Part shown: piece after piece, positions 52,979-63,308 of the stretch
Layout: each line of letters opens with the position of its first letter
How positions within the stretch are numbered: position 1 is the first letter of the stretch
Assembly: GCF_020360975.1 (NCBI RefSeq)
Contig: NW_025408681.1
Coordinates: forward strand, 248,001-312,000
Length of the DNA: 64,000 nt
Origin: Hirsutella rhossiliensis
Taxonomy: Eukaryota; Ascomycota; Sordariomycetes; Hypocreales; Ophiocordycipitaceae
Direction: 5' to 3'
Notes under the pieces: model-generated
What the model saw: the letters and a program-made list of their open reading frames with translations, nothing else
Database searches by the model: none
What the model was told of the DNA's origin: nothing
Position numbers and translations under genes: made by a program

Positions 52979-53269
52979 GAGCACACACAAGCACGCTGCT
53001 GTGTGTCTGCTCAACAGCTCCAGCAGGAGGCGACCCCAGCAAGACCTTCGTTATGTGGGAAATGCTACGCCCAATTTCCTCACGCAATGCACTCTTCAGG
53101 CACCTTCCTGGCTGCGTGTCACAGCCCAAGCCCCACTAAAAGGGAGAGGCATATAAAGCCGTAGAGCAGCACAACCCAATCCCCCCCCAAAAACCCCAGT
53201 ATTTTGGGAAACAACCGCGAGCGCTACCGCAGAAAACCCTCGAGCCACAACCGCTCGAGCCGCCATCGC

Positions 53270-53645
53270 ACGATGCCCCTTTCGGCTACTCATATCTTCG
53301 CATCAAGATCAAGGCAGCTCCCACAGGACCAGAGACCGAGGTCTGTGCGGATTCCGGGTGTGGCAACCCCTGATTGACAGAAAGCTTCTCAAGAGCTTCG
53401 AGCACACCATTGAGAAGAAGCCTCCAACGCCAATTGCAGGCATCAGCGGCAGTGTCCGCTGCACAGACTGGGCCACGTTCTCCTTCTATGCAGAAGGAAA
53501 GAGGGCTGACGGTAGCAGCGCCGGCATAGCTAAATTCACCAGTTCCGCTTGGGTGACTACCGTGGAACCAGGAGCCTTGCTAGGCAATGCCTTCCTCAAG
53601 CCGTATGTTGAAACATCCACTACGACAAGGAAGTCGTTCAAATAG
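53270..53645 (+). pseudogene. gypsy aspartic protease segment
   Basis: The segment contains CADSGCGNPLIDRKLL, in which DSG is the catalytic motif, followed by SSAWVTTVEPGALLG. It ends at 53645 in a stop. It lies in order between gag and reverse transcriptase, and is in a different frame from the gag end. Confidence 0.65.
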
Positions 53646-54441
53646 GCCTCCTTGACGACTTCGGTATCCCTTTAACATCTATAAGCCTCATAAAGGGGTA
53701 GTCCGACGCGTTCAGGCCGTCAGAAAACCATGGTCCCGGCAGGCAAGACAATGCTAGTCCCAGCTAGCTGGAAGGAAGTCCCTAAAGGCCGTTCCTTCGC
53801 TTTTCATTCCAATCATCCCTTGGCCGCTCATGCTCGTTGACCGAAACACTGTCCCAGCGGTCATGTTCACGAACACTACGAACCAAGATATCATCGTGAA
53901 CCGCAAACAGCGCCTAGGGCAGATCAAAGAATGCGAGGAATCGGGCTACTTCGCTGCAGCCTCATGGAAATCAGCTCTGACAGCTTTGACAATAGCCACA
54001 GCGGCCTTGGCCCCAACAACTTCTGCAATGACGATTGAAAGCGCTCCCCAGAGCCATACATCGTATGATCTTGCTATCAATAGCACCTTCCACCTCTCAG
54101 ACGATGTTATCGCAATAGCTGACGGGACTTTCACCCCGGAGGAAGCCCCTGTTCTAGCAGCAACCGCAGAATCAGTTTCAAGCTTATCAGAAGCTTTGTA
54201 CGCATACACAACAGCAGCCAGCAACGACAGCCAGCCTTGGTCAACAACAAGAAAGGAGCTCCACGTCACAAGCACCCAGCTGAGTGCAGCAGCAACAGCC
54301 GATACTCCTGACCTTGCCCTGAGACCCGAATTCCGTATCAAACGCACGTTCAACGCACGCCAGAGCTCCCAGAGGTGTGCACTGACGACGGAATTCACAT
54401 CTATGCGCAGAAAGGCAGCTTCGTGACCAAGATCAAAGCCC

Positions 54442-55932
54442 TTGTTGAAAAACACGCCAAACTATGGAAAGACTCGGGCACAGCTGAAGTCGAAGCAGGC
54501 CACGAGCTCACAGTTCCCTTATCAAGGATTGGCACACGCACAAGGTGGCTCAACGCCCTATCCTCAGGGATTACGAGACAAACAGGTCATTGATGAAACC
54601 CATGACAAGCTCCACGCACAAGGACGTATGGAATACGTGCACGGACCAACCCCTTTTGCAGCCCCCGTCTTCGTTGTGTGGCGAACAGCCCGAGGAGAAA
54701 CCAAGGGCAGGGTCGTCATCGATTTGCGAGCTCTTAATAAGGTCACCATGCCAGACAGCTATCCCTTGCCATTGCAAGAAGACATCATCCAAGAGCTTCG
54801 AGGCGCACAGTACATCACAGCAATCGACGCATCGTCCTTTTACCACCAATTCCGAGTCAAACTCGAACATCGTGATCGTTTTACCCTCACGAGCCATAGA
54901 GGACTGGAAAGACTGACTGTTGCACCAATTGGCTTCTGCAATAGCCCGGCCTACGCCCAGCGCTATATGGATCGAGTGCTTCGACCATATAAGGGGTTTT
55001 GCAGAGCGTTTATGGACGACGTTGTGATCTATTCGAAAACGGAAAAGGAGCACTTACAGCACCTTAGCAAGATCTTCCAGCTATTCGAGCGTTTTAACCT
55101 CACGATGTCGCCAAAGAAAAGCTGGATTGGGTATCCCTCTGTGCAACTCCTTGGCTTCCGCGTTGATGCCTTTGGAATGAGCACAACGGAACACAGGCTG
55201 GCAGCCTTTGCAAAGCTGGAATTTCCAGACCAGCTATCTGCGTTGGAAAGCTACATTGGAGCAACAGGCTACCTACGGCATCTCTTACCGTATTATGGAG
55301 CCCTCATTGAGCCATTGCAGCACCGGAAAACTCAATTACTAGCCCAAGGACGAGAAATTGGCAAAATTCAGCAAGGTAACATCAACAAACGCCGTGCCTT
55401 TGCGAGGAACACCAAATTCGAGCCTAGTGAAAAGGAGCGGTTGGCATTTGAAGCTATCCAAAAGGAAGTAGCCTCCGGCAGGATGATCCACCATATGGAC
55501 CCAAGCAGGCAACTGTTCTGTCAAGTTGACGGGTCCTTGCAACGAGGATTTGCCTGTACCTACTTCCACCTTAAAGAAGGTTACGAATGGAAGCCTGGCC
55601 AAGCTATTTCCTCAACAGCGATGCAACCTATAGCTTTTCTCAGCCGCACCCTCACCAACGCAGAGAGATCATATGGTCCGTCGGAATTAGAAGTGGCCTG
55701 CCTAGTCTGGGCTATCAAAAAGATGCGCACAGTGGTCCAATCGTCAACGAAGCCCTTAATCGTGCTTACGGACCATTCAGCCACACAGCAGATCGTCAAT
55801 AAGACCTCCCTCGACACTTCAAGCACGGACAGAGCAAATAGACGGCTAGTAGTAGCCTCCATCTATCTCTCTCAGTACGAATTGCAGGTTGATCATCTTC
55901 CAGGAAAATCAATTTCATCCCTGATGCCTTAA
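54442..55932 (+). pseudogene. gypsy reverse transcriptase and RNase H
   Basis: The 496-residue frame shows reverse transcriptase blocks: GRVVIDLRALNKVTMPDSYP, YITAIDASSFYHQFRV, PIGFCNSPAYAQRYMD and AFMDDVVIYS, where FMDD stands in place of the usual Y-x-D-D. RNase H follows: CQVDGS (first Asp), SELEVACLVWAIKK (Glu) and VLTDHSATQQIV (Asp). The frame stops at 55932 where VDHLPGK signals the RNase H end. The protein would copy the element's RNA into DNA, but gag, protease and integrase are in other frames in this copy. Confidence 0.85.
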
Positions 55933-56112
55933 GCAGGCTGTCAGCCCCTGAGACCGACCAATTGATCGAGCGACAACGACCTGACTACACAGCGCTTGAC
56001 GATGTGCTCCTTGCGTCTGAGGCCATCATGGATCCAGCATACCGCATCAAATTCACAGAAGGCTATCAGGCTGATACCCATTATCGCAAGATCCTTCAAA
56101 TGATCCAGGACA

Positions 56113-57630
56113 GTGAGAACACGGTCAAAGCTTCTAGGGCCCCGGAAATCGCGAAAATCAAGCGCAGAGGAATTCCTTTTCGTGGACCAGGGTCTGTTAT
56201 ATCACGAAGGAAAAGATGGATATGTTCGTCTCTGCGTGCCCGCAAGCCTCACGCACGAATTGATGCAAATGGCACACGACGACAAGCACCACTTTGGCGT
56301 TGTGAGAATGCTCAAGGAGTTGAAACCTATTCGATCAGGAACGTCTCTTGGCAAGCGAAAAGCACATCGCCAAGTGCAAAGCTTGCTGCCTTGGACAGAC
56401 TGATCGACAACAGCTTGCTGGAAGCTATCTGCCCAATCGACCCCCGATGCTTCCAATGCAGTCAATTGCAATGGACTTCATCACAGACATGCCTGCCGTC
56501 TCAGCTATGGGCTCACCCTGGCATATTGAAGGCTTTAATGCCTTTAATCAATTACTTACAGTCACTTGCTTAGCTAGCAAGCGATGCCTACTGATTCCAG
56601 GCAATGCAAAGTATAGCGCCAAGGACTGGGCAGCCTCCCTAGCTAGGCAGCTCATGCTATGTGATTGGGGCATGCCGCGCACGATAGTCAGTGACAGAGA
56701 CCGCAAATTCACCTCTGCTTTCTGGCAAGGGCTCTGGAAGGCCTTTGGCACCAGAATCAGCATGACAACGGCATATCATCCGCAGGCGGACGGCTTGGCC
56801 GAGCGGCGCAATCAAACAGTGGAAACAGCGTTGCGACTGGCCTATATTGAGGACCCCAACCTTGACTGGAAGACCCTTATTCCTTCGCTGCAGTGGCATC
56901 TAAACACAGCCTACAACACCAGCACGAAGACCTCAGCCCATGAACTAATGTACGGTTTCCCCTGAAAGGGCCCTGGAGGCTGTTGATCGCACAGCCAGCG
57001 CAGAGGCAGACGAATTGCCCTACATCAAGGAAGCCTTGCGTAAGCAGGCCAGCCTAGCTATGGACCTTGCAGCGATGAAGGCCAAGCGTTGGTACGATGC
57101 CAAACACCGACCTATCCATCTCAAGGCTGGAGACAAGGTATATCTCAAGCTTCATCAGGATATCACCAGCCAGGCAGGCCACCCAAGAAGTGGTCACAAC
57201 AGCGGGAAGGCCCTTTGTGATCAGAAGGATGGTTGGAGACCTGGCCTGTGAATTGGACCTTCCAGAGCAAATTAAGGTCCACCCAGTGATCTCAATACAC
57301 CACCTCAAGCCAGCTCACGAAGGCTGCTTTGAAGAAGCTCACCCGGACCAGTAGAAGTCACAAAGGACTTTACGGACCAGGAAGGCGAATTCTACGAAGT
57401 TGACAAGCTTCTGGACGTACGGGTCAGGAAGATTGGAAGAAACAGGAAGCCCGTCACGGAGTACTTGGTCCACTGGAAAGGATGGGGCAGCATGCATGAT
57501 CAGTGGGTCAGGAAGGAAGAGATATCGTCAAAGGCCCTGGATGAGTTCCACGGGCAGACGACGGGACCGCGAGTGGTTCGCAACAGCAAAGCAAAGGGAC
57601 GATCGGAAAGTTCTGACATGTAGCCTTTGT
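56113..57630 (+). pseudogene. gypsy integrase with chromodomain, frameshifted
   Basis: In one frame, a zinc-binding HHCC part (KHHFGVVRMLKEL; then KHIAKCKACC in another frame) precedes the catalytic core at 56470-56965 with MDFITDM (first Asp), TIVSDRDRKF (second Asp) and QADGLAERRNQTVE (Glu). The C-terminal part, after two further frame changes near 56965 and 57200, includes a chromodomain near 57400-57560: EYLVHWKGWGSMHDQW. The chromodomain places the element among chromoviruses, which target chromatin marks. At least three frameshifts break the protein. Confidence 0.8.
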
Positions 57631-57678
57631 TGAGGCAGTCACTGAGGACAGTGGAGTTTTCTTTTGAGGCCGGCATTA

Positions 57679-57984
57679 TGATGCGTTTTTGCGTGTCCCT
57701 ACGCACACTGGAGCGTTGGGCACGGCACCAAGCATCAAGGACACCGGCTGCCGCACGCACAGCCATGTGAACAGGCAGCCGTGTGAACAGGCAGCCGTGT
57801 GAAACAGGCAGCCGTGTGAAACAGGCAGCCGTGTGAACAGGCATCGGTATGTGGCTGCCTTGTAAACCGGCCGGATCGCCTAGATAGTCCGACCTGGCTG
57901 CCTCCTACATAAGGATGAGGCAGTCATAGCTTAGTTGGAGAAAGAACGATCCCACTTCATCTCATCCATATGCAAAATGCATCA
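57679..57984 (+). repeat. 3' LTR of the gypsy chromovirus
   Basis: Base-by-base comparison with 48178-48483 shows no difference. It ends GCATCA and is followed by the second ATTAT copy at 57985-57989. Confidence 0.95.
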
Positions 57985-57989
57985 ATTAT

Positions 57990-58748
57990 CACAGTTTTGC
58001 TACTGCACTGACTTTCCACACGTGATATATCATCAATGTCTGTTATCCACCGGATGCGATACATATTGTCAAACACAAATGTAGCATCTGGTCTAAGCTC
58101 TGGTCTTAGAAGACCTAGACTTGAATATGAAACTTTAAACAGCTGAGTAGCATATAAGTCTGAAAAGTCTTCTGTAGCAGATGCAGACATACATCCATGA
58201 CCTGCAATAATACATCGGGCACCAGGTGGAGCTAATGTAGATACTATTTCTAGCGGAGATCTATTAGTATATGCTATTATAATGTATTGTCTTACATTCT
58301 TATGATCAATATGTCCGTTAAGTATTTGGTTGGCAGTAATACAGATATTAGATGATATTCTGTCATGTAGACTTCTATGAATACTCATACCGTTAGAGAT
58401 CATGTATTGTACAAAATGGAGTCTTCTCAATCTATCAGCAGGACAAATGAATTTCCATCCCTGTGACTTACAGTCGAATCTAGGAGTAAAATAGTTTGCA
58501 GCGTTTACTCCAGTTAGAATAGTATCTGTAACAAGCATTATCTCAAGAAGCTCATCAGGATTTGATACTATTCTAGATAGCATTGGCCTTGGATCAATTC
58601 TAGACTTTGCTAGTCTGGTGTATGATGCAAGTGGGAAGAGAGATGACATCAAAACAGAATCATACACTAGTCTTAATGGGAGTTCTTGAACAATGGATTC
58701 AGCAATGTCATGAGGCATACGGTTTATGTAAGCTTTAGACATAGACAT
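57990..58748 (-). pseudogene. N-terminal two thirds of the gene split by the gypsy element
   Basis: It starts at ATG 58748 (MSMSKAYINRMPHDIAESIV) and is open for 253 codons to 57990; the frame then enters the LTR and soon stops. The protein has a hydrophobic-rich first third (VYDSVLMSSLFPLAS) and a Cys/Gly-containing middle (PPGARCIIAGHGCMSASA). No known family is recognised; the start resembles F-box-like openings but is not convincing. Together with 47836-48177 it formed a 366-residue protein before the insertion. The start is preceded 37 bp upstream by the GTTGCTATATC motif. Confidence 0.75.
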
Positions 58749-58785
58749 CTTGTCGAATGAATCTAGGTTTTACCCAAGATGATGA

Positions 58786-58796
58786 GATATAGCAAC
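58786..58796 (-). promoter_or_regulatory. GTTGCTATATC motif upstream of the split gene
   Basis: On the minus strand this motif lies 37 bp before the ATG at 58748. It resembles the motifs at 58809-58820 and 60381-60392 beside two other genes of the island. Promoter function is inferred. Confidence 0.45.
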
Positions 58797-58808
58797 ATTT
58801 GCAACATA

Positions 58809-58820
58809 GTTGCTAGATAC
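58809..58820 (+). promoter_or_regulatory. GTTGCTAGATAC motif upstream of the zinc-ribbon gene
   Basis: The motif lies 13 bp before the ATG at 58834. The identical 12 bases recur at 60395-60406. Two divergent genes (58748 and 58834) thus share an 85-bp promoter region with one motif for each direction. Confidence 0.5.
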
Positions 58821-58833
58821 ACGATCTGTCAAG

Positions 58834-59730
58834 ATGGCTATTAGTAATCGTACTTGGGCATTTACGATATGCAAGAACTGCAAACGTGTTATGGGAATTA
58901 AAGGTCCAGGATACTGGCGTAAAATCCCAGAGTATGACATTATCATATCAATAACTATATGCTGGAAATGTACTGATAATGAAGCTAGAGCAATTTCAGT
59001 AACTAATCTATGTACATCTCTAGCATATGAGCTTAATTTTCTACGAGAATTTACTCCATTGTCCATGGCTATTGAAGTGTTTCGATGTAACTCATGTCAA
59101 GACAAGATAGTATATCTAGGATATGACAGTCCTCTTGAAGATGATGGTCTAATTCCAATTACTCCTATTTCAGAAATTATGAAGTTAATCACATATGAAT
59201 ATAATCTGATATCATTAACAGAAAATGGACCTAACAGACCTCATAGAGACTTTATAAGAAGAGGAGAAGTAGGTTCATTTACCTCAAGTCTAATACAGAC
59301 ACAGGATATCTTCTACAATGTTTTTCTCTGTCTGTTGTGTGAGAGAACAGTTGTATTCTCAGGGTACGTAAGATGTAACCATCCCTTTATGAATTTTAAT
59401 AATAGCATTAAAGAACTGATGATAAACTATACATGTTGCCGAAGATGTGCCATAGATTCTAATCATACATTTCCTACAAGATTATCTCACATAGAGAGTC
59501 TAGTAATGCCACAGCATAGGCTCATTGCTAAAGTAAGCAGATATTTTGGATACGATCCAGCAACATTCAGATCAAGGTTAGATACATTTGGATCAAGACT
59601 AGGAAGACACTATGATGAAAGTTTCAGAGATGATATAGTTTCCACTCTGTATTTTCATTGTGAACGATGGAGTTTAGATTGTAATCTATTAGAGTGTACT
59701 AGAGCAGAGATGATCGAAGAGTTCATCTAA
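58834..59730 (+). CDS. unrecognised zinc-ribbon-type protein of the AT-rich island
   Basis: The ATG at 58834 (MAISNRTWAF) is chosen because it follows the motif at 58809; the frame is also open upstream only through a TTG at 58810. It encodes 298 residues without introns. Cys pairs are regular: CKNC and CWKC about 30 residues apart (near 12-15 and 44-47), CNSC near 87, CLLC near 166 and CCRRC near 206, in an arrangement of two or three zinc ribbons. The rest is helical with Ile/Tyr-rich segments typical of AT-rich coding. No nucleic-acid enzyme motif is seen. It has no stop or frameshift, so it may be functional or recently acquired. A role in transcription or nucleic-acid binding is only a guess from the ribbons. 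Confidence 0.65.
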   Translation: MAISNRTWAFTICKNCKRVMGIKGPGYWRKIPEYDIIISITICWKCTDNEARAISVTNLCTSLAYELNFLREFTPLSMAIEVFRCNSCQDKIVYLGYDSPLEDDGLIPITPISEIMKLITYEYNLISLTENGPNRPHRDFIRRGEVGSFTSSLIQTQDIFYNVFLCLLCERTVVFSGYVRCNHPFMNFNNSIKELMINYTCCRRCAIDSNHTFPTRLSHIESLVMPQHRLIAKVSRYFGYDPATFRSRLDTFGSRLGRHYDESFRDDIVSTLYFHCERWSLDCNLLECTRAEMIEEFI

Positions 59731-59765
59731 TATGATAATATATGTAGCAGTGTTGAACAATCTGA

Positions 59766-59775
59766 TTTTAAAATT
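59766..59775. terminator. TTTTAAAATT in second convergent gap
   Basis: The 54-bp gap between genes ending at 59730 and 59785 contains the same TTTTAAAATT as 47815-47824. Two convergent gaps sharing it suggests a common 3' signal. Confidence 0.35.
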
Positions 59776-59784
59776 AAGTTGAAT

Positions 59785-60369
59785 CTAATATGTATTCATA
59801 AAATCATTTAGCTGTACCTTACTAACACTATTCTCACCAATATTAGTAAAGTAATGTGGAAACAGCTCATCTGCCATAAATCTAATGCATCCGTTCACTG
59901 GATTAAGATCCTTTATGATAAATCCTATTACCTTTTCCTTATCAGCTCCTCTCTCCATAACTAATACTATAGTTGGAGAGAATACACCTCTAACAGTTAT
60001 GCTATGAACATCAGGTAATAACATCATCTGAATGTCTTCAGATATAAGCTCTTTATTCTTTATGTAGGGTCTCTTCATTAACATTTTTCCATCAAATGTT
60101 CCAGTAAGTAACAAAGTATAACATACTGCAATAGACATGTCAAACGGTGATTGTCTTGCATGATAGCTTATTTTGTCTGCTATAGCTTGAGCTTCAGCTT
60201 CAGATATGATTGTTCTATATTTAAAGTAATCACTACGGTTATCATCTTTGCCTTCTCTTAATATAGAGATATTACTAATCTTTACATCTTTGATACGAAT
60301 AGTTACAGCTTTATGTCTTGGCACTTTAAGAGTACCTTGCTGAGGATAGCTTGATACTGTTGGTTCCAT
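59785..60369 (-). CDS. unrecognised 194-residue protein of the AT-rich island
   Basis: It starts at ATG 60369 (MEPTVSSYPQQGTLKVPRHK) and is open to 59785. The sequence alternates beta-like and helical parts, with SEAEAQAIADKISYHARQ, GTFDGKMLMKRPYIKNKE and DLNPVNGCIRFMADELFP. It has no transmembrane segment, no signal peptide and no known motif. It is intronless and undisrupted. The GTTGCTAATATA motif ends 12 bp upstream of its start. Its stop faces the gene at 58834 across a 54-bp gap. Confidence 0.65.
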   Translation of the reverse strand: MEPTVSSYPQQGTLKVPRHKAVTIRIKDVKISNISILREGKDDNRSDYFKYRTIISEAEAQAIADKISYHARQSPFDMSIAVCYTLLLTGTFDGKMLMKRPYIKNKELISEDIQMMLLPDVHSITVRGVFSPTIVLVMERGADKEKVIGFIIKDLNPVNGCIRFMADELFPHYFTNIGENSVSKVQLNDFMNTY

Positions 60370-60380
60370 ATTAGACAGTG

Positions 60381-60406
60381 TATATTAGCAACTTGTTGCT
60401 AGATAC
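60381..60406. promoter_or_regulatory. paired GTTGCTA motifs, two directions, upstream of the 194-residue gene
   Basis: On the minus strand GTTGCTAATATA lies at 60381-60392, beside GTTGCTAGATAC on the plus strand at 60395-60406, identical to 58809-58820. Together they form the near palindrome ttagcaacttgttgctag. This looks like a divergent promoter whose rightward gene is mostly missing; only a 14-codon frame starts downstream at about 60423. Confidence 0.5.
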
Positions 60407-60469
60407 TAGTAATTTAGCACCATGTTACTTTATTGCTATATTTTAAGCTATATCTGCCTTACATAATAT

Positions 60470-60808
60470 ATACTCTCTGAATAGAATTTTAAAGTAGTGA
60501 TTGAGACTTGGCAACCTGCTGGTTGATACATAAGGTGTCAGACTCATGACTAGAAAGATAATCATAGACATACACTGTAGTGTACCGTTTAGCTCGATTG
60601 AGATGAATATCCGACTTTCCATTCGATTCAGACTAACAACAGGCTGCACAGATGAATTGTTCATGGTTTGGGATGTCATGAAGATTATTGACCCAGCATG
60701 CAAAGCTCATCACACCTCACAAGCAAGCGGCAAGTTGAAACATCTGGATCTCCCATTAGACGGTATTAACGCATTTATCTGGGGTCATCTCTATACATGT
60801 CCCACTGG
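60470..60808. other. spacer between AT-rich island and gypsy LTR
   Basis: A 90-residue frame from ATG 60546 (MTRKIIIDIHCS) is open but shows no domain; it may be an unrecognised gene or chance. Base composition becomes mixed here, marking the island's right edge. Confidence 0.4.
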
Positions 60809-61182
60809 TGATCCCTAAGGCTCTATGATCTATCTAAGGGCCTGGCTATAATAGGTCCTTCCAGGGATTCGCAAGTGGAGATTAGTCCCAAGTCTTACAT
60901 CATATTACAGTAGTAATACGTCGTCTGTGGGAATTGTAGTAATCCATTGTACCCATCTAGATAGGTCACGTGCGCTCTCACGTGTGCAGTTGAGGATAGC
61001 GGAGGACACATAGCTAGCTCCGTGCCCTTGCCCCTCCTCCCCTTTCTAGAACAGACATCAACGATTACACATACCATTGCGATTTGCACGCAGGCCTGTG
61101 TAGAGACCTACCGACACTGATCAGTGGTCGACTTGGTCGATCACAGACAGCTAGGAAGAAGAGACAAATCGCTAACCTTCAA

Positions 61183-61350
61183 GATCGGCTGCAAGGCATC
61201 GGTTGAGGAAGGTTATTTGTGCTAAGTGGCTATCTCAGGCTGCCAGGCATCTGGGAGAACCTACCAAGCTATTAATCGGCTGCAAGGCATCGATTAGTAG
61301 TGCGACCACATCGCCTAGCGACTTCTATTATCGGCTGCAAGGCATCGATC
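61183..61350 (+). repeat. three copies of atcggctgcaaggcatcg in the gypsy leader
   Basis: The 18-mer occurs near 61183, 61278 and 61331 in the leader between the LTR and gag. Spacers differ. It may help packaging or be a remnant of a longer repeat. Confidence 0.7.
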
Positions 61351-61428
61351 AACAGTTGTTACTAGACCCGACAAAGACGTATTTCGACAGCCAGATACGA
61401 CTCCATCGTCTCATTCACTTGATCAACG

Positions 61429-63308
61429 ATGACCCCGACCGACCGAGCTACGACTCCGAACGAGAGCGCTCAGCTCGAACAATTGAGCGAACGGATGCAA
61501 GGACTAGCTATCCAGACATCCGTATTCGATAAAGTTGATGTTACCCTTTGGGGACAAGACATCAAACCTGACGAGGAAGATGAGATCGCAGTTACGACGT
61601 ACGCCGCTAGGTTCATGTCCAATGCCCAATTCGAACGCCTAGAAGGAGACGACATCCTTGACCACTTCCAACAACACTTCGAAGGCTGGAACCAAGACAT
61701 ATGGAACCGGGTACATATGGACTACAAGAGAGCCCTTAGATTACTTCTAAGGAGACGTGGCATCTATACAGGACGGAAAAATGGCCCTTTTGCACCCCAA
61801 TTCATCATGTTGCAAACTGTGGAGGACCGACCTGCATGGCCAGAACGAGAGTACATGGAGATGGATTTTGACATTGGGACGACCGCTTATAAGTTACGAG
61901 CAACAGGATCAAATGCCCTAACTTCTCCCCGAGAACCCCAATCGCCACCGGTAGCAACACCCCGTTACAGTCTTAACGAACAACAGCCCATTAAGACCTT
62001 AACGAAGCCACCTGCCCAGGAACCCATCACTGAGGCACTACCGATAACAACATCACCTCCCACGACTTCCGCTCTGACCCAAGATGCACCTAACTTGAAC
62101 TCTCGTACAGCCCATCCGACAACCCACCGCTTCAAGCACCCCGAACTCGTCCAATCCGCCCAAAACCCCACCTAAACCTCCGTCCGAGCATATGCATCTC
62201 GACGCATATACAAAACTTCCCCGGATGATACCCGAATGCCACTGTTGACGCAGATACCCAATATATGTTCATGAAGCTCTGGGATAAGGACCAGAACTAC
62301 ACAGGAGAGCCGTACGACCTCCTCGATGAGAAACCCGAATCTTCATGAGTATCTGCTACAACATCCAAGTGAAACCGTCACAATTTCACGCCCTTTTCCC
62401 CCGAATCCTCGCTGGAAGAGCACAAACGTTCTACATTAACAAGATCGAATGGACTACCACGTTTAGGAAGGCATACGACAGCATCAAACAACACTTTGAC
62501 ACGGAAGTTAACCATGTCCATTACTATACAGATTGGACCACAACCACTTTCAACTCGATTCGTGCCCAAGATGCTTCCAAATCCCTCCACGAAGTCCTTC
62601 AACTACTCTTCGATAAGCTACAACTCTGTCAGAGAGCCCTTGGCCCTGACTACGCAGGAAACATTCCACTGCGTACTACGCTTATCATCGCATGCCGTGG
62701 TGTACCCGAACTTGAACACGCCCTCTTCAAACCTGCAGCAAAGATCGAGACCCTCTTTGCAGATCTACGATCTTCCGTTGAGACCCACCTTGCCCGACAG
62801 ACAAACCCTCAGTACTTGCAAAGCCCTGACGGATCATTTGGACCAACGAATCCGAACAATCAGTACTACCTCGATCGCCGATACCATAACAACCGCGTAC
62901 GAGGAAGATACGGATACTCAGGACAACGACCCAATCGCGGATATGGACAAGGCTACAACCGTGGAAGCTACAGGCCCTCAAGCCATAGCAACTACACCCT
63001 AGCCACACCAATCGCAATTGGACCAAAAGTGCTTTGTTTGTGGACAAGAAGGTTGCTGGTCAACCAAACACTCTGCAGAAGAACGACAAGAGGCCAAGGA
63101 CCAATATGTCGCACATTGTCAATTCACAGGCATACAACCTCCAAACTTCATAGCCTATCTTATAGACTACGAAGGTCATGAGCTTGATGAACTCACTACC
63201 GACGACATATGGGAAGAACCTGACAATGGCACCAACAATCACCCTAGACAATGGAGAAGTCTACCGGACGGATCAAACCATTGTTCCCGCCTAGCAATTC
63301 GTCATTGA
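61429..63308 (+). pseudogene. gypsy gag, frameshifted
   Basis: From ATG 61429 (MTPTDRATTPNESAQLEQLS) the first frame encodes an N-terminal region ending in Pro/Thr-rich sequence at 62175. The capsid-like part is in another frame (62345-63000: SQFHALFPRILAGRAQTFY, FNSIRAQDASKSLHEVL). A nucleocapsid knuckle follows in a third frame: CFVCGQEGCWSTKHSAEER near 63030. A Gly/Arg/Tyr-rich stretch precedes it. Two frameshifts separate the parts. Confidence 0.75.

Larger units (their letters stand above)
48178..57984 (+). mobile_element. Ty3/gypsy chromovirus, recent insertion
   Basis: Two LTRs (48178-48483 and 57679-57984) of 306 bp look identical base for base. ATTAT flanks both sides (48173-48177 and 57985-57989), the 5-bp target duplication of this class. 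Between them lie gag, protease, reverse transcriptase, RNase H, integrase and chromodomain segments in the usual order. The coding part has several frameshifts despite the identical LTRs. A 2.1 kb pogo-type element is nested at 48639-50744. The insertion lies within an AT-rich gene. Confidence 0.95.
47510..60470. other. AT-rich island with virus- or plasmid-like gene layout, split by a gypsy element
   Basis: The island consists of 47510-48177 and 57985-60470; the 9.8 kb between is a recent retrotransposon. It is visibly AT-richer than its surroundings and begins abruptly near 47500-47515. It holds four genes, intronless, alternating in strand, with gaps of about 40-90 bp: a zinc-ribbon C-terminus (plus), the split gene (minus), a zinc-ribbon gene (plus) and a 194-residue gene (minus). 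Genes share a start-proximal GTTGCTA motif. None resembles a known fungal or transposon family by eye. Foreign origin is inferred. Confidence 0.6.

Noticed and set aside
57990..60369. AT richness of the island caused by RIP
   Set aside because: RIP creates stop codons in frames; these frames are open over 190-300 codons.
47510..60470. AT-rich island as mitochondrial DNA or mitochondrial plasmid
   Set aside because: Frames are open under the standard code and use TGG for Trp, and no mitochondrial gene is present; not fully excluded for a plasmid.
60546..60818. 90-residue frame at the right edge of the island
   Set aside because: No motif, mixed composition, and overlaps the likely LTR start.
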